From contig NZ_KK211214.1 of the NCBI RefSeq assembly GCF_000621125.1, positions 747,300 through 811,299 on the forward strand: DNA of 64,000 nucleotides, in the 5' to 3' direction. The position numbers and the translations under genes were made by a program. The notes beneath the pieces are model-generated. The model had not been told where the DNA came from, did not search any database, and worked only from the letters and a program-made list of their open reading frames with translations. Below, in pieces: positions 27,210 through 35,238 of this stretch; within the stretch, counting starts at the first letter, position 1, and each line of letters opens with the position of its first letter. The DNA is from Maribacter antarcticus DSM 21422 (GTDB lineage Bacteria > Bacteroidota > Bacteroidia > Flavobacteriales > Flavobacteriaceae).

Positions 27210-28415
27210 TTAATGCGACACTAATGTTTTATTGATCCTACTACTTGCGATTTTGGAAGCGATAATACCCAAAACTAAAATTGTACCTAGTACAATACCC
27301 ACGTTTATCGCTTGATATGCTACGGGATAGGCCAGTGTGGGTGTAATTTTTAGCCAGCCAAAGGCGAGTTGAGACCATATCAACAAAGAGCCTAGTAGCA
27401 CCCCTATAAGGCCGCCTATACCGGTTACCAATATACCTTGAACAAAATAAATACGTCGTAATTCTTTTATGGTTGTTCCAAAGCTGTAGAGTGTTTTAGA
27501 ATTTTGCTGTTTGTCTAAAATCATCATTATAATAGCCCCCACAACATTGAATAGTGCTATGATGAGCACCAAAGTAAAAATAAGGTAGGTAGCCACATTT
27601 TCAGTGTTCAGCATTTTATATAACGTGCTATTCAGTTCCTGTCTATTTTTAAGAATGACTTTATTTTCTAGACGTTGAAGCACAAGTTCTCTAACAGCTT
27701 TTTCATTGGCGCCTTCCACCAACTTAAAATTAATACCTGAATATTGATTGGGTTCTTTTTCTAAAAGGGCTTGTACTAAAGGAAGGTGAGCAAATACATA
27801 TTTGTTATCTAAATCTGCTTCAACAGCGTATACACCGCTCACCACCACGGGCAGTTGGTTGTATAAAGAATTGTTACTTTGTTGCGAGATAGAACCTTCT
27901 CCAGGTTTAAAGGCATATATCTGCATAGGACTTCTAAACTGGTTTACCATAACACCCAGAATATTGATAATCCCAATACCAGCAACAACCTGATCGTTGT
28001 TAATCAACCAGTCTCCATAATATATGGTACTGTCTACACCCGTAACATTAGTGTAGTTGGAATCTATCCCTTTCAGATACGCAATATGGTTTTTACCTTT
28101 GTGCTCTAGGTATACTTTTTCTTCTATTTCTTTGGAGTAATAGGCTATCCCTTGGATGGCTGCAAGCTTGGTTTCCTGTTCGGCGCTCAAGGTAAAAAAC
28201 TTGCCAGTTGCCGGGATTGCTTTTAATTCTGGGTCAAAGGAATTGGTAAAGGAAAGGCTAAATGTTTTTAATCCAGCAAAACCCGATAGCACTATGAATA
28301 AGGCTGCGGACCCGATAACGATAACTAAAAACGTAATAAAATTTATAATGTTTACAGCGTTTTGGCTACTCTTGGAGCGGATGTACCGTTTTGCTATGTA
28401 TAGCGGAAAGTTCAA
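27210..28415 (-). CDS. ABC transporter permease, LolC/LolE-like FtsX family
   Basis: A 401-residue membrane protein with one N-terminal helix (about residues 24-45), a periplasmic domain of about 220 residues and three C-terminal helices, the MacB/FtsX/LolE layout. The start FPLYIAKRYIRSKSSQNAVN is the common Bacteroidetes form of LolC/E. It is expected to release lipoproteins from the inner membrane for transport to the outer membrane, an important role in a genome with many lipoproteins. No ATPase gene is adjacent. It follows rbfA by three bases. Confidence 0.85.
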   Translation of the reverse strand: MNFPLYIAKRYIRSKSSQNAVNIINFITFLVIVIGSAALFIVLSGFAGLKTFSLSFTNSFDPELKAIPATGKFFTLSAEQETKLAAIQGIAYYSKEIEEKVYLEHKGKNHIAYLKGIDSNYTNVTGVDSTIYYGDWLINNDQVVAGIGIINILGVMVNQFRSPMQIYAFKPGEGSISQQSNNSLYNQLPVVVSGVYAVEADLDNKYVFAHLPLVQALLEKEPNQYSGINFKLVEGANEKAVRELVLQRLENKVILKNRQELNSTLYKMLNTENVATYLIFTLVLIIALFNVVGAIIMMILDKQQNSKTLYSFGTTIKELRRIYFVQGILVTGIGGLIGVLLGSLLIWSQLAFGWLKITPTLAYPVAYQAINVGIVLGTILVLGIIASKIASSRINKTLVSH

Positions 28416-28418
28416 TCC

Positions 28419-28811
28419 TTAGGTTTTTTTTCTTTTGGCCAGCAAATCTCTGTTCTCGATAGGGTTTTCCTCCCTTTTTAATGACTTTTCTATGTTTTCG
28501 ATATAGTCTAGCGAATCGTCCAGGTAAAAAAGAAGCTCTGGCACACGGCGCAGTTGGTTTCTAGTGCGTTGGCTAAGCTCATGCTTGATTAAGGGTTGGT
28601 TGGATTTTATACCTTCCATTAATTCACTCGCATTGTCATTTGGAAAAATGCTTACATAGATTTTAGCGATAGAAAGGTCCGTGGTCACAGCAACTTTACT
28701 TACTGATATTAAGGTGCCTTTAAGGCCACCAGCTAAGGCTGCTTTCTGCAGAATATCTACAATGTCTTTTTGTATGACTCCCCCTATTTTCCGTTGTCGT
28801 TGCGTTTCCAT
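28419..28811 (-). CDS. rbfA: Ribosome-binding factor A
   Basis: A protein of 130 residues starting METQRQRKIGGVIQKDIVDI, the standard N-terminus of RbfA, with a KH-like fold and the conserved VSKVAVTTDLSIAKIYVSIF and RVPELLFYLDDSLDY. It assists late maturation of the 30S subunit and cold adaptation. The frame remains open upstream to 28895, but ATG at 28811 gives the family start. It is co-transcribed with the LolC/E-like gene and divergent from mce. A perfect -7 box lies only four bases before the ATG, so the transcript could be leaderless. Confidence 0.92.
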   Translation of the reverse strand: METQRQRKIGGVIQKDIVDILQKAALAGGLKGTLISVSKVAVTTDLSIAKIYVSIFPNDNASELMEGIKSNQPLIKHELSQRTRNQLRRVPELLFYLDDSLDYIENIEKSLKREENPIENRDLLAKRKKT

Positions 28812-28815
28812 ACCA

Positions 28816-28823
28816 CAAAAATA
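28816..28823 (-). promoter_or_regulatory. -7 box close to the rbfA start
   Basis: Minus-strand TATTTTTG matches the consensus exactly but ends four bases before the ATG. If active it would give a leaderless or nearly leaderless mRNA; chance occurrence in A+T-rich sequence is possible. Confidence 0.3.
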
Positions 28824-28877
28824 CGTAGAATAATGTATCTTCGATAGTAATGCTGCAGATACCGAAGATAATTCTAC

Positions 28878-29288
28878 ATGAAGAAAATAGAACATATAGG
28901 AATTGCCGTCAAAAACTTGAAAGTTTCGAACGATTTATATGAGAAATTACTGGGTGTAGCTCCATATAAGGAAGAGGAAGTACTGTCTGAAGGCGTTAAG
29001 ACCTCTTTTTTTAAGAACGGGCCTAATAAGATAGAACTTTTAGAAAGTACAACGGCAGATGGTCCAATTGCCAAGTTTTTGGAAAAGAAGGGCGAAGGCA
29101 TACACCATATTGCCTTTGAGGTCGATGATATTCTGGCCGAATTAGCCCGTTTAAAACAAGAGGGTTTTATTATTTTGAACGAAACACCGAAAAAAGGAGC
29201 AGATAACAAATGGGTCGCCTTTGTGCATCCCAAGAGCACCAATGGGGTTCTGATAGAATTATGCCAAGAAGTCGCTATAGTACCTTAA
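28878..29288 (+). CDS. mce: Methylmalonyl-CoA epimerase
   Basis: A 136-residue VOC-fold enzyme that interconverts the epimers of methylmalonyl-CoA in propionate metabolism. The fold repeat starts with HIGIAVKNLKVSNDLYEKLLG and the second metal half-site is in GIHHIAFEVDD. The C-terminal ENxxxE-type region is represented by VLIELCQE. Length is as expected. It is a single gene divergent from rbfA; the methylmalonyl-CoA mutase genes are outside the window. Confidence 0.93.
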   Translation: MKKIEHIGIAVKNLKVSNDLYEKLLGVAPYKEEEVLSEGVKTSFFKNGPNKIELLESTTADGPIAKFLEKKGEGIHHIAFEVDDILAELARLKQEGFIILNETPKKGADNKWVAFVHPKSTNGVLIELCQEVAIVP

Positions 29289-29352
29289 ACAATTGCTAAA
29301 GAGGAACTTAAAAGTGAGCTGAAACTATTTACAATCCTAGTTAATTTTTTGC

Positions 29353-29383
29353 TTGTATCGATTAAAAATAAGTGGTAATATTG
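29353..29383 (+). promoter_or_regulatory. Probable promoter of the tRNA gene
   Basis: A TTG at 29353-29355, a 20-base spacer and TAATATTG at 29376-29383 (seven of eight positions if judged against TAnnTTTG) lie 15 bases upstream of the tRNA. Confidence 0.45.
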
Positions 29384-29398
29384 CAACCGCAAACAGCG

Positions 29399-29472
29399 GG
29401 TCCTATAGCTCAGCTGGTTAGAGCACCTGACTCATAATCAGGTGGTCCCTGGTTCGAGTCCAGGTGGGACCA
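29399..29472 (+). tRNA. tRNA with CAT anticodon (Met or lysidine-type Ile)
   Basis: The cloverleaf folds fully: acceptor GGTCCTA with TGGGACC (one G-T pair), D stem GCTC/GAGC, anticodon stem CCTGA/TCAGG around CTCATAA, and T stem CCTGG/CCAGG around TTCGAGT. The anticodon is CAT and the discriminator A. CCA is not encoded. The first pair is G-C and the anticodon stem has no GGG/CCC, so it is not the initiator. Elongator Met and Ile2 (read after lysidine modification) cannot be separated by eye; resemblance in the anticodon arm slightly favours Met. Confidence 0.93.
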
Positions 29473-29687
29473 CTTCTTAAATCCATAACATACTTTTAAT
29501 TAAGGAGTTGTGGATTTTTTATTTCCTAGAGGGGACAACATTGGGGGTAACATATCTAGTCATAAAGCATAAGCTGAAATAAAAGGCATTCGTACTCTAA
29601 GGCTTTTTATTTTTTAATAATTTAGAAAATTTAATCATCTAGGTTTGATTCCCGAATTAATTTTATATAATGGTATGCTTAAAAAAC

Positions 29688-29975
29688 TCATAAATCGTAT
29701 GGCATGGCCAGCTTGTCCAATTTATAATATTTTGAAAGGGCATTCGTAATCGCATCACGTTCGTTCTGCACCATGTCTATGTAATGTACTTTCAATAGGC
29801 ATTAAGCGCTGCGCCACCATCAGCAAAACCTTCCAATTTAGAAATAATGTCGTCTATATCGAGTATGCTTCATCAATGATACAATGGAGGTGACATTTTG
29901 TTTTCGTAGTAATCTGTTAAGGCTTCAAAATTATAATTTAAAAGGTAAATTGGATAATTAATAAGTAGTGTTTGC
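29688..29975 (-). pseudogene. Decayed coding remnant of unknown family
   Basis: The 630 bases between the tRNA and hsdR hold no intact gene. On the minus strand, three coding-like pieces follow one another in different frames: NYNFEALTDYYENKMSPPL, then DDIISKLEGFADGGAALNAY with a stop, then HYIDMVQNERDAITNALSKY ending at a TGA at 29688. This is the pattern of a gene broken by frameshifts. I do not recognise the family. It could be the scar of an element that used the tRNA as target, but no integrase signature is visible. Confidence 0.5.
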
Positions 29976-30102
29976 AATTAACTCTTTAATGAAGGATATA
30001 ACTCTAAAAGTTCGAATCAGGAACAATTGGGGTTTATAGCTTTTAAATTCGGTTTCTGTGAGTTTTGGTAAGTGAAGTATTTTTTTATTACTTAAATATA
30101 AG

Positions 30103-33003
30103 TTACCCAACCATCCCATTCACAAATACCTCCACAAACTCTTTCATTTTAGACAGGATACGTTCTCCTATTTCGCGGGCTTTTAAGATGCTTGGACGAT
30201 TATCCAAACATTTAAAAACATCATCTCGTATGGGTTCCTGACCACTGTAGATATAGCTATTTAGTAAGGCATTAAATTGCGCTTTGTCTAGGTTTTCATC
30301 TTCGCAAATTTTGGCAAGTGCCAATACTTTTTCATCGTGCCAATACTTTTCAAACTCCTCTTCTATAGCATCCATATCTGTTATATGTGGAAGGTTTTCA
30401 TCTATAAATTTCTCAATGAGTTCGCGTTTGCTTCTTAATTGAATATCGCCACCTAACAAATCCATGATGGCCTTTTTCTGAGCCTTAGCATCTGTTGTTT
30501 TTGAGTCTTTGAGTTTGGCTAGTAATTTTAATATGTAAGCTACATTTATTCTGTCTCTGTGGATGAGTTCCAACTCAAAATCGATATCATCAAGTATAGA
30601 CGTTTTCTCTTTTTGAGTATCGCGCTTTACTTTTTCATATAAATCGAGGTACTTGCCTTTGTAATCTTCAAACTCTTGTTCATCCAACGGTAAATCATCC
30701 CAATCAAAATCTGTATACGATTGCAATACATTCATATGTCGCAGCAACTTTCTAAAGGCTTGCACAAACGCTGCCTCGTCGTCTTCACTTTGTAAATCGT
30801 TAACGCTTTGATACGTTGGCGCGATCTCTCTTAGGTTTTTAAGTGCTTCGTCAAATTTCTCTGCGATAACCTCATAATCTGGCATGGTAACAACCTCTAT
30901 AGCATCTTTGTTTGAAAACAACGTAATGGCATCATCGGTTGCTTTTTTTAGGTTGCGGAAACACAATATGTTTCCTTGTGACTTCTGTTCTCCTAATATT
31001 CTATTGGTACGTGAGAAGGCTTGTATTAAGCCATGTTGCTTTAAATTTTTATCTACGTATAATGTGTTTACCTTCTTTGCATCAAAACCTGTAAGCATCA
31101 TATTGACTACAATCACTATATCTAACCGATCCTTTTCATCATTAAAGGTTAATTTCTCTCGCTCTTTCAAGCGCTTGCTAATATCTTTAAAGTAATTCTC
31201 GAATTGTTGTTGGTCTTTAGTGGTAAAGCTCGTCTTATACATTGCATTATAATCTCCAATATACCCTTCTAGCTTGTCTCTTGTATGACTTAATTGATAA
31301 CTCGATTTAGGCTCTGCCGCTATGGACATTTCACCATCTGGAAGAAAATCTTGGGCAAATGCATTATCTTCATTTGCGCCATACGTAAAAATAGTAGCGA
31401 TGCGCAAGTCATGTTCTCCTGCTTCTTTCTTTTGTTGAAAGATGTCGTAATATTTGATGGCATTATCTATACTGCTCACAGCAAATAATGCAGAATAATC
31501 TTTGTTGAATGTTTTTTGCGAATGAATCGCTATCATGTAATCTACAATTTTCGTGAGTCGCTTTGGCGCATCAAACACCTCTTTCTTATCGATATCCTCT
31601 ACCTCTATATCGAAAAACGTATTACTCTTATTTTTGTATTTACCGAGGTACTCAATTCCAAAACGTAATACATTCTCATCGCGAATAGCATCTGTGATCA
31701 CATACTTGTGCAAACAGTTGCCAAATAAGTCTTTCGTGGTGCGTTTACCTAATTCATTTTTTGAGGCGTTTTCAGCAAAGATGGGTGTGCCTGTAAAACC
31801 AAAGAGCTGACTTTTAGAAAAGAACTCGGTGATTCTCCCATGGGTTTCTCCAAACTGTGAGCGATGACATTCATCAAAAATAAACACAAATCGCTCATTT
31901 TTTAATGGTTCTAACTGGTTACGATAATGCCCTGAAATAGCATTGTTTAATTTCTGAATAGTAGTAATGATTAAGTCTGAATCTTTACGTACGCCTTTTT
32001 TATCTTTAAAAATCCCTAGAAATTGATTGACTAAACTCGTTGTATTATCCGTTGAGTCTACACTACCTTCTTTAAAGGCATTGAACTCTTTCATGGTTTG
32101 GTAATCTAAATCTTTACGGTCTACCACAAATACGACTTTGTACACTTCTGGGACCTCCATTAAAATTTGGCTCGCCTTAAAGGATGTTAAGGTCTTTCCT
32201 GAACCAGTTGTATGCCAGATATAACCGTTGTCATTACAAGTCTTCACCTGCTGGATTATGGCTTCTGTTGCAAAATATTGATACGGACGAAGCACCATCA
32301 TGTTCTTGTGCGTTTCGTTCATTACAATATACTGAGCAATCATTTTCCCCAAATGGTTTGGATTAAGAAACTCGGAAGCAAAATTGGTAAGCTCGGTAAC
32401 GTTTTTATTTTTGCTGTCTGCCCAATAGAAGGTTTGCTTTACCGATTGCAACTTATTATTGGCAAGATATTTCGTGTTCACACCATTACTAATGACGAAT
32501 ACTTGCACATATTGAAATAAACCATTATTGCTCCAAAATGAATGGAGCTGATATCTATTAATCTGATTAAAAGCTTCTTTTATTTCAACACCTCTGCGCT
32601 TAAGTTCTATTTGTACTAATGGTAAACCATTTACTAAAAGCGTGACATCATAGCGGTTTAAATACGACCCTGTTTGCTGTACTTGACTCGTCACCTGAAA
32701 CAAGTTATTGTTCCAGTTTTCTGAATCGTAAAAACGTACGTAGATTACTTCACCTCCTTCTCTTGAAAAACTGAAGCGGTCTCTTAAGGTTTTGGCTTTT
32801 TCAAACACATTGCCTTTGGCTAGGTGGTTTAGAATGGCATCGAACTCTTTATCTGAATAACTGGCTTTGTTAAAGACTTCTAACTGTGATTTTAAATTAG
32901 ACACCAAAGCATCACCATCTTGTACTTTTACTAAAGTATAGTCTAAGCCAACCAATTGTTGGATTAAGTTATATTCTAATAGGGCTTCTGGTTGCTTGGT
33001 CAT
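30103..33003 (-). CDS. hsdR: Type I restriction enzyme, HsdR motor and nuclease subunit
   Basis: A 966-residue subunit that translocates and cleaves DNA. The N-terminal PD-(D/E)xK nuclease region is visible (RYDVTLLVNG then VQIELKRRG, about residues 118-138). SF2 helicase motifs follow: HTTGSGKT near 263, DECHRSQFGETH near 376 and GFTGTPIF near 400, with motif VI-like AFSRTNRI near 665. It overlaps the 180-residue gene upstream by four bases. No disruption is seen, so the restriction subunit should be functional. Confidence 0.95.
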   Translation of the reverse strand: MTKQPEALLEYNLIQQLVGLDYTLVKVQDGDALVSNLKSQLEVFNKASYSDKEFDAILNHLAKGNVFEKAKTLRDRFSFSREGGEVIYVRFYDSENWNNNLFQVTSQVQQTGSYLNRYDVTLLVNGLPLVQIELKRRGVEIKEAFNQINRYQLHSFWSNNGLFQYVQVFVISNGVNTKYLANNKLQSVKQTFYWADSKNKNVTELTNFASEFLNPNHLGKMIAQYIVMNETHKNMMVLRPYQYFATEAIIQQVKTCNDNGYIWHTTGSGKTLTSFKASQILMEVPEVYKVVFVVDRKDLDYQTMKEFNAFKEGSVDSTDNTTSLVNQFLGIFKDKKGVRKDSDLIITTIQKLNNAISGHYRNQLEPLKNERFVFIFDECHRSQFGETHGRITEFFSKSQLFGFTGTPIFAENASKNELGKRTTKDLFGNCLHKYVITDAIRDENVLRFGIEYLGKYKNKSNTFFDIEVEDIDKKEVFDAPKRLTKIVDYMIAIHSQKTFNKDYSALFAVSSIDNAIKYYDIFQQKKEAGEHDLRIATIFTYGANEDNAFAQDFLPDGEMSIAAEPKSSYQLSHTRDKLEGYIGDYNAMYKTSFTTKDQQQFENYFKDISKRLKEREKLTFNDEKDRLDIVIVVNMMLTGFDAKKVNTLYVDKNLKQHGLIQAFSRTNRILGEQKSQGNILCFRNLKKATDDAITLFSNKDAIEVVTMPDYEVIAEKFDEALKNLREIAPTYQSVNDLQSEDDEAAFVQAFRKLLRHMNVLQSYTDFDWDDLPLDEQEFEDYKGKYLDLYEKVKRDTQKEKTSILDDIDFELELIHRDRINVAYILKLLAKLKDSKTTDAKAQKKAIMDLLGGDIQLRSKRELIEKFIDENLPHITDMDAIEEEFEKYWHDEKVLALAKICEDENLDKAQFNALLNSYIYSGQEPIRDDVFKCLDNRPSILKAREIGERILSKMKEFVEVFVNGMVG

Positions 33004-33542
33004 TTTTCAATCTTTAATGTGTTGTTATACACTCTTAATTCCAGTTCAGCTAAACCAACATTATATTTTTCTGCAATTATTTTGGCTTTTGATATGATTT
33101 CATTGTACGCTTTATCATTCTCAATTTTTGTCCATGGTACAATTGGCTTTATCCTTAATCTTTCTTGAATGATTCTATCCACAGGAAAATGAGGTGGTGG
33201 ATATTTTATAAAGCCTAAACACCAAACTCCTTTAAGATGAAGATTTAAAAGCTTCTGACTTATTCCAAAATTTAACCTCCCATTATTAAGAATATCTTCA
33301 TGCTTTTCACTCCATTTTTGAAGCCTACTAATATTTTTTATATGCGTACTATGATCTATATCAGAATTTGAATAATCAAGTTCAGTAGCTTCTAATTCTA
33401 ATCTCAAGTCCATTCGAAAGATTCGCTTTGACTTATCTGAAACACCTTTTTCATAAACATAAGACCGCTGAAATGCACCACCTACTGTAGTTCCCCAATG
33501 CATATTTCTAACTAACACTATTTGATCTTTAGATTGTGTCAT
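33000..33542 (-). CDS. Unknown 180-residue protein within the hsd operon
   Basis: A soluble protein with no recognised family. Visible segments are RNMHWGTTVGGAFQRSYVYE at the start, a LHLKGVWCLGFIKYPPPHFP stretch in the middle, and RIIQERLRIKPIVPWTKIE. It overlaps hsdS and hsdR by four bases each, so it is translated together with them. Type I operons often carry accessory genes such as anti-restriction regulators, toxin-antitoxin parts or nucleases, but nothing in this sequence identifies its role. Confidence 0.75.
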   Translation of the reverse strand: MTQSKDQIVLVRNMHWGTTVGGAFQRSYVYEKGVSDKSKRIFRMDLRLELEATELDYSNSDIDHSTHIKNISRLQKWSEKHEDILNNGRLNFGISQKLLNLHLKGVWCLGFIKYPPPHFPVDRIIQERLRIKPIVPWTKIENDKAYNEIISKAKIIAEKYNVGLAELELRVYNNTLKIEK

Positions 33543-34861
33543 ACAAACATTTGCTGCAACAACCCTTTTTTAAAGGTTTGGGTTTGGGTTATTTGATTAT
33601 TTATAGTTTCTATTTTGGTATCGATACTTGATAAGTAGGTTGCGATTTTTTGTTGTTCCTCAATTACTGGTAATTTTAGTTTCAATTTTGCTACTCTTCC
33701 TGTTGAAAGGCTCAACACTTTTGACCCTTGAGCAATAACCATAGTTTGTTTTCTTATACTCCATGATTTAAGTAAATAACTAAAAAAACCGATAGCCGTT
33801 TTTGATGTTGTTGGACGAGCTAAAAAAGTATGAAGACCAGCAAGAACTTTTTCACCTTTCAAATCAACTAATTCTATTGTCTTTCCTATATCTGCATAAT
33901 CTTCAGAGGCATCAGCCATTACTAAGTCGCCCTTGACACAATAGGAATCTAATTTTATTTTTGAGAGATCTATATCATCATTTACAAAAGGAATATACTC
34001 CTCTGGTAGATTAAATGCAGTTTTGAATTTCGTATGAATGTCTCCATAGTGAATATTATAAACAATCCCAGATTCATAATTCAATTTATCTCTTGATAAT
34101 GAATTTGTTGTATGAAAGGAATACAAGTCTCCAAAACATTTCTCCTCCCAATCTGGATACGCATTCCCATGTTCATCCCCTTCGACTTCGCTCAGGGCAG
34201 GTTTAAAGCGCAATGCACCAGAAAAGAGTTGTTGCATCACCCCTTTTTTGTATTGGGCTAACAGTGCTGCCTTTTTGGTGAGCTGCTGTATTTTAGTATC
34301 TACCGCAGTTAAAAAGGATGCTATTTTTTGTTGTTCGGGAAGGGTTGGGAATTCTACTTTTAACTTCCCTATTTGCTTTAATGAAAAAAATGGTTGTGCT
34401 CCTCCAGATGTTAACATATGAAATAGCTTCTTGGCTTTTTTCCTCTGAAGTTGAGTTAAGTAATCTGGTTCTACAATCTTTTTATTTGGTTTTATTAAAG
34501 CAACATTTTTTAAACTAAACTGATAGTCAACTGAAACACTAGCACAAGTTGCGGTACCTGCTCCAATATTAACTATCAATAAATCTCCAAATTCAGGATT
34601 ACATCTTTTATATATCTTATCGTGGTCCTCCTGACTTAAATAATAACAATTTTTAAAATCTATATTTCCATCTTTTACATGTATTGCTGTTAAATAAGGA
34701 ATTCCTTCTGTAACTTTTTGAGGCGTATCATGTGTGCCATCGGTAATTTTTGATGCTATTTCTAACATTCTACAATTAGTCCAAACTCCATCAAACTCCT
34801 TGAAGCGTAATTCGGGAACGAGTTGTTTCTTGGTTTCGGTATGTGTTGTTTCGATGTTCAT
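33539..34861 (-). CDS. hsdS: Type I restriction-modification specificity subunit
   Basis: A 440-residue HsdS with two target-recognition domains (about residues 15-170 and 235-390), each followed by a matching helical spacer: LPEQQKIASFLTAVDTKIQQ and IEEQQKIATYLSSIDTKIET. It sets the bipartite DNA target for both methylation and restriction. Between the first spacer and the second domain, after LRFK, the residues PALSEVEG are encoded by a copy of a short genomic repeat (34177-34201) inserted in frame; related proteins would run directly into a DENGNxYPDWEEK-like segment. This lengthens the central linker by about eight residues. Confidence 0.93.
   Translation of the reverse strand: MNIETTHTETKKQLVPELRFKEFDGVWTNCRMLEIASKITDGTHDTPQKVTEGIPYLTAIHVKDGNIDFKNCYYLSQEDHDKIYKRCNPEFGDLLIVNIGAGTATCASVSVDYQFSLKNVALIKPNKKIVEPDYLTQLQRKKAKKLFHMLTSGGAQPFFSLKQIGKLKVEFPTLPEQQKIASFLTAVDTKIQQLTKKAALLAQYKKGVMQQLFSGALRFKPALSEVEGDEHGNAYPDWEEKCFGDLYSFHTTNSLSRDKLNYESGIVYNIHYGDIHTKFKTAFNLPEEYIPFVNDDIDLSKIKLDSYCVKGDLVMADASEDYADIGKTIELVDLKGEKVLAGLHTFLARPTTSKTAIGFFSYLLKSWSIRKQTMVIAQGSKVLSLSTGRVAKLKLKLPVIEEQQKIATYLSSIDTKIETINNQITQTQTFKKGLLQQMFV
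34177..34201 (+). repeat. Short CTTCGACTTCGCTCAG-type repeat inside hsdS
   Basis: CCCCTTCGACTTCGCTCAGG is a well-known kind of dispersed flavobacterial short repeat. Here it lies in frame in hsdS and is translated as PALSEVEG on the minus strand. Three related copies occur within 1.3 kb. Confidence 0.75.
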
Positions 34862-34862
34862 A

Positions 34863-34879
34863 ATCTCGACTCCGCTCGA
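34863..34879 (+). repeat. Repeat copy between hsdS and the GIY-YIG gene
   Basis: TCTCGACTCCGCTCGAT lies directly upstream of the hsdS start codon. It has the same core (CGACTYCGCTC) and orientation as the copy inside hsdS, with changed ends. Confidence 0.65.
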
Positions 34880-35191
34880 TTACCGAGTTTTGTTTTTATA
34901 ATGTGTGTCATTTTTGCATTTTGATAATTCATTTAGCAACTCTGCTTTATTGTTAATCAGTGCTTCCTTTTTGGCTCTACTCCACTTTTGAATTTGCTTT
35001 TCTCTATAAAATGCTTGGTCAATTTTTTCAAATTTTTCAAAATAAACCAATGCTACAGGCAAACGTGAAGAAGTGTGATTAGCTGCTTCTCCGTTTTGAT
35101 GTTGCTCTAATCTTCTTTCTAAATCCTTGGTACTACCAGTATAATAGCTGTCATCTGCACATTTTAATAAGTAAGCATATCCTTTAGCCAT
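34880..35191 (-). CDS. GIY-YIG nuclease, small single-domain (UPF0213-like)
   Basis: A protein of 103 residues starting MAKGYAYLLKCADDSYYTGS, containing the GIY-YIG equivalents (YAYLLKC...YYTGSTKDLERRLEQHQ), the catalytic Arg, and a Glu-containing C-terminal part (AFYREKQIQKWSRAKKEALI). It sits between hsdM and hsdS in the same orientation. The open frame extends to 35239, but those codons are the repeat copy at 35216-35238, so ATG at 35191 is preferred. Inverted repeat copies on both sides suggest that gene and repeats arrived as one unit. Such small proteins are nuclease-like; no target is known. Confidence 0.85.
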   Translation of the reverse strand: MAKGYAYLLKCADDSYYTGSTKDLERRLEQHQNGEAANHTSSRLPVALVYFEKFEKIDQAFYREKQIQKWSRAKKEALINNKAELLNELSKCKNDTHYKNKTR

Positions 35192-35215
35192 TTTTCTTGA
35201 TTTAGCATAATCCTG

Positions 35216-35238
35216 GTGACTGAGCGTAGCCGAAGTCA
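35216..35238 (-). repeat. Repeat copy between the GIY-YIG gene and hsdM
   Basis: GACTGAGCGTAGCCGAAGTC is the repeat in the opposite orientation to the copy at 34863. It overlaps the end of hsdM and the open frame upstream of the GIY-YIG start. Confidence 0.65.

Noticed and set aside
27041..27235. Plus-strand frame of 64 codons in the gap before the LolC/E-like gene
   Set aside because: Odd composition, overlaps the end of a firm gene and has no recognisable motif.
28812..28895. N-terminal extension of rbfA
   Set aside because: METQRQRKIGG is the standard RbfA start, and the extension lies in the divergent promoter region.
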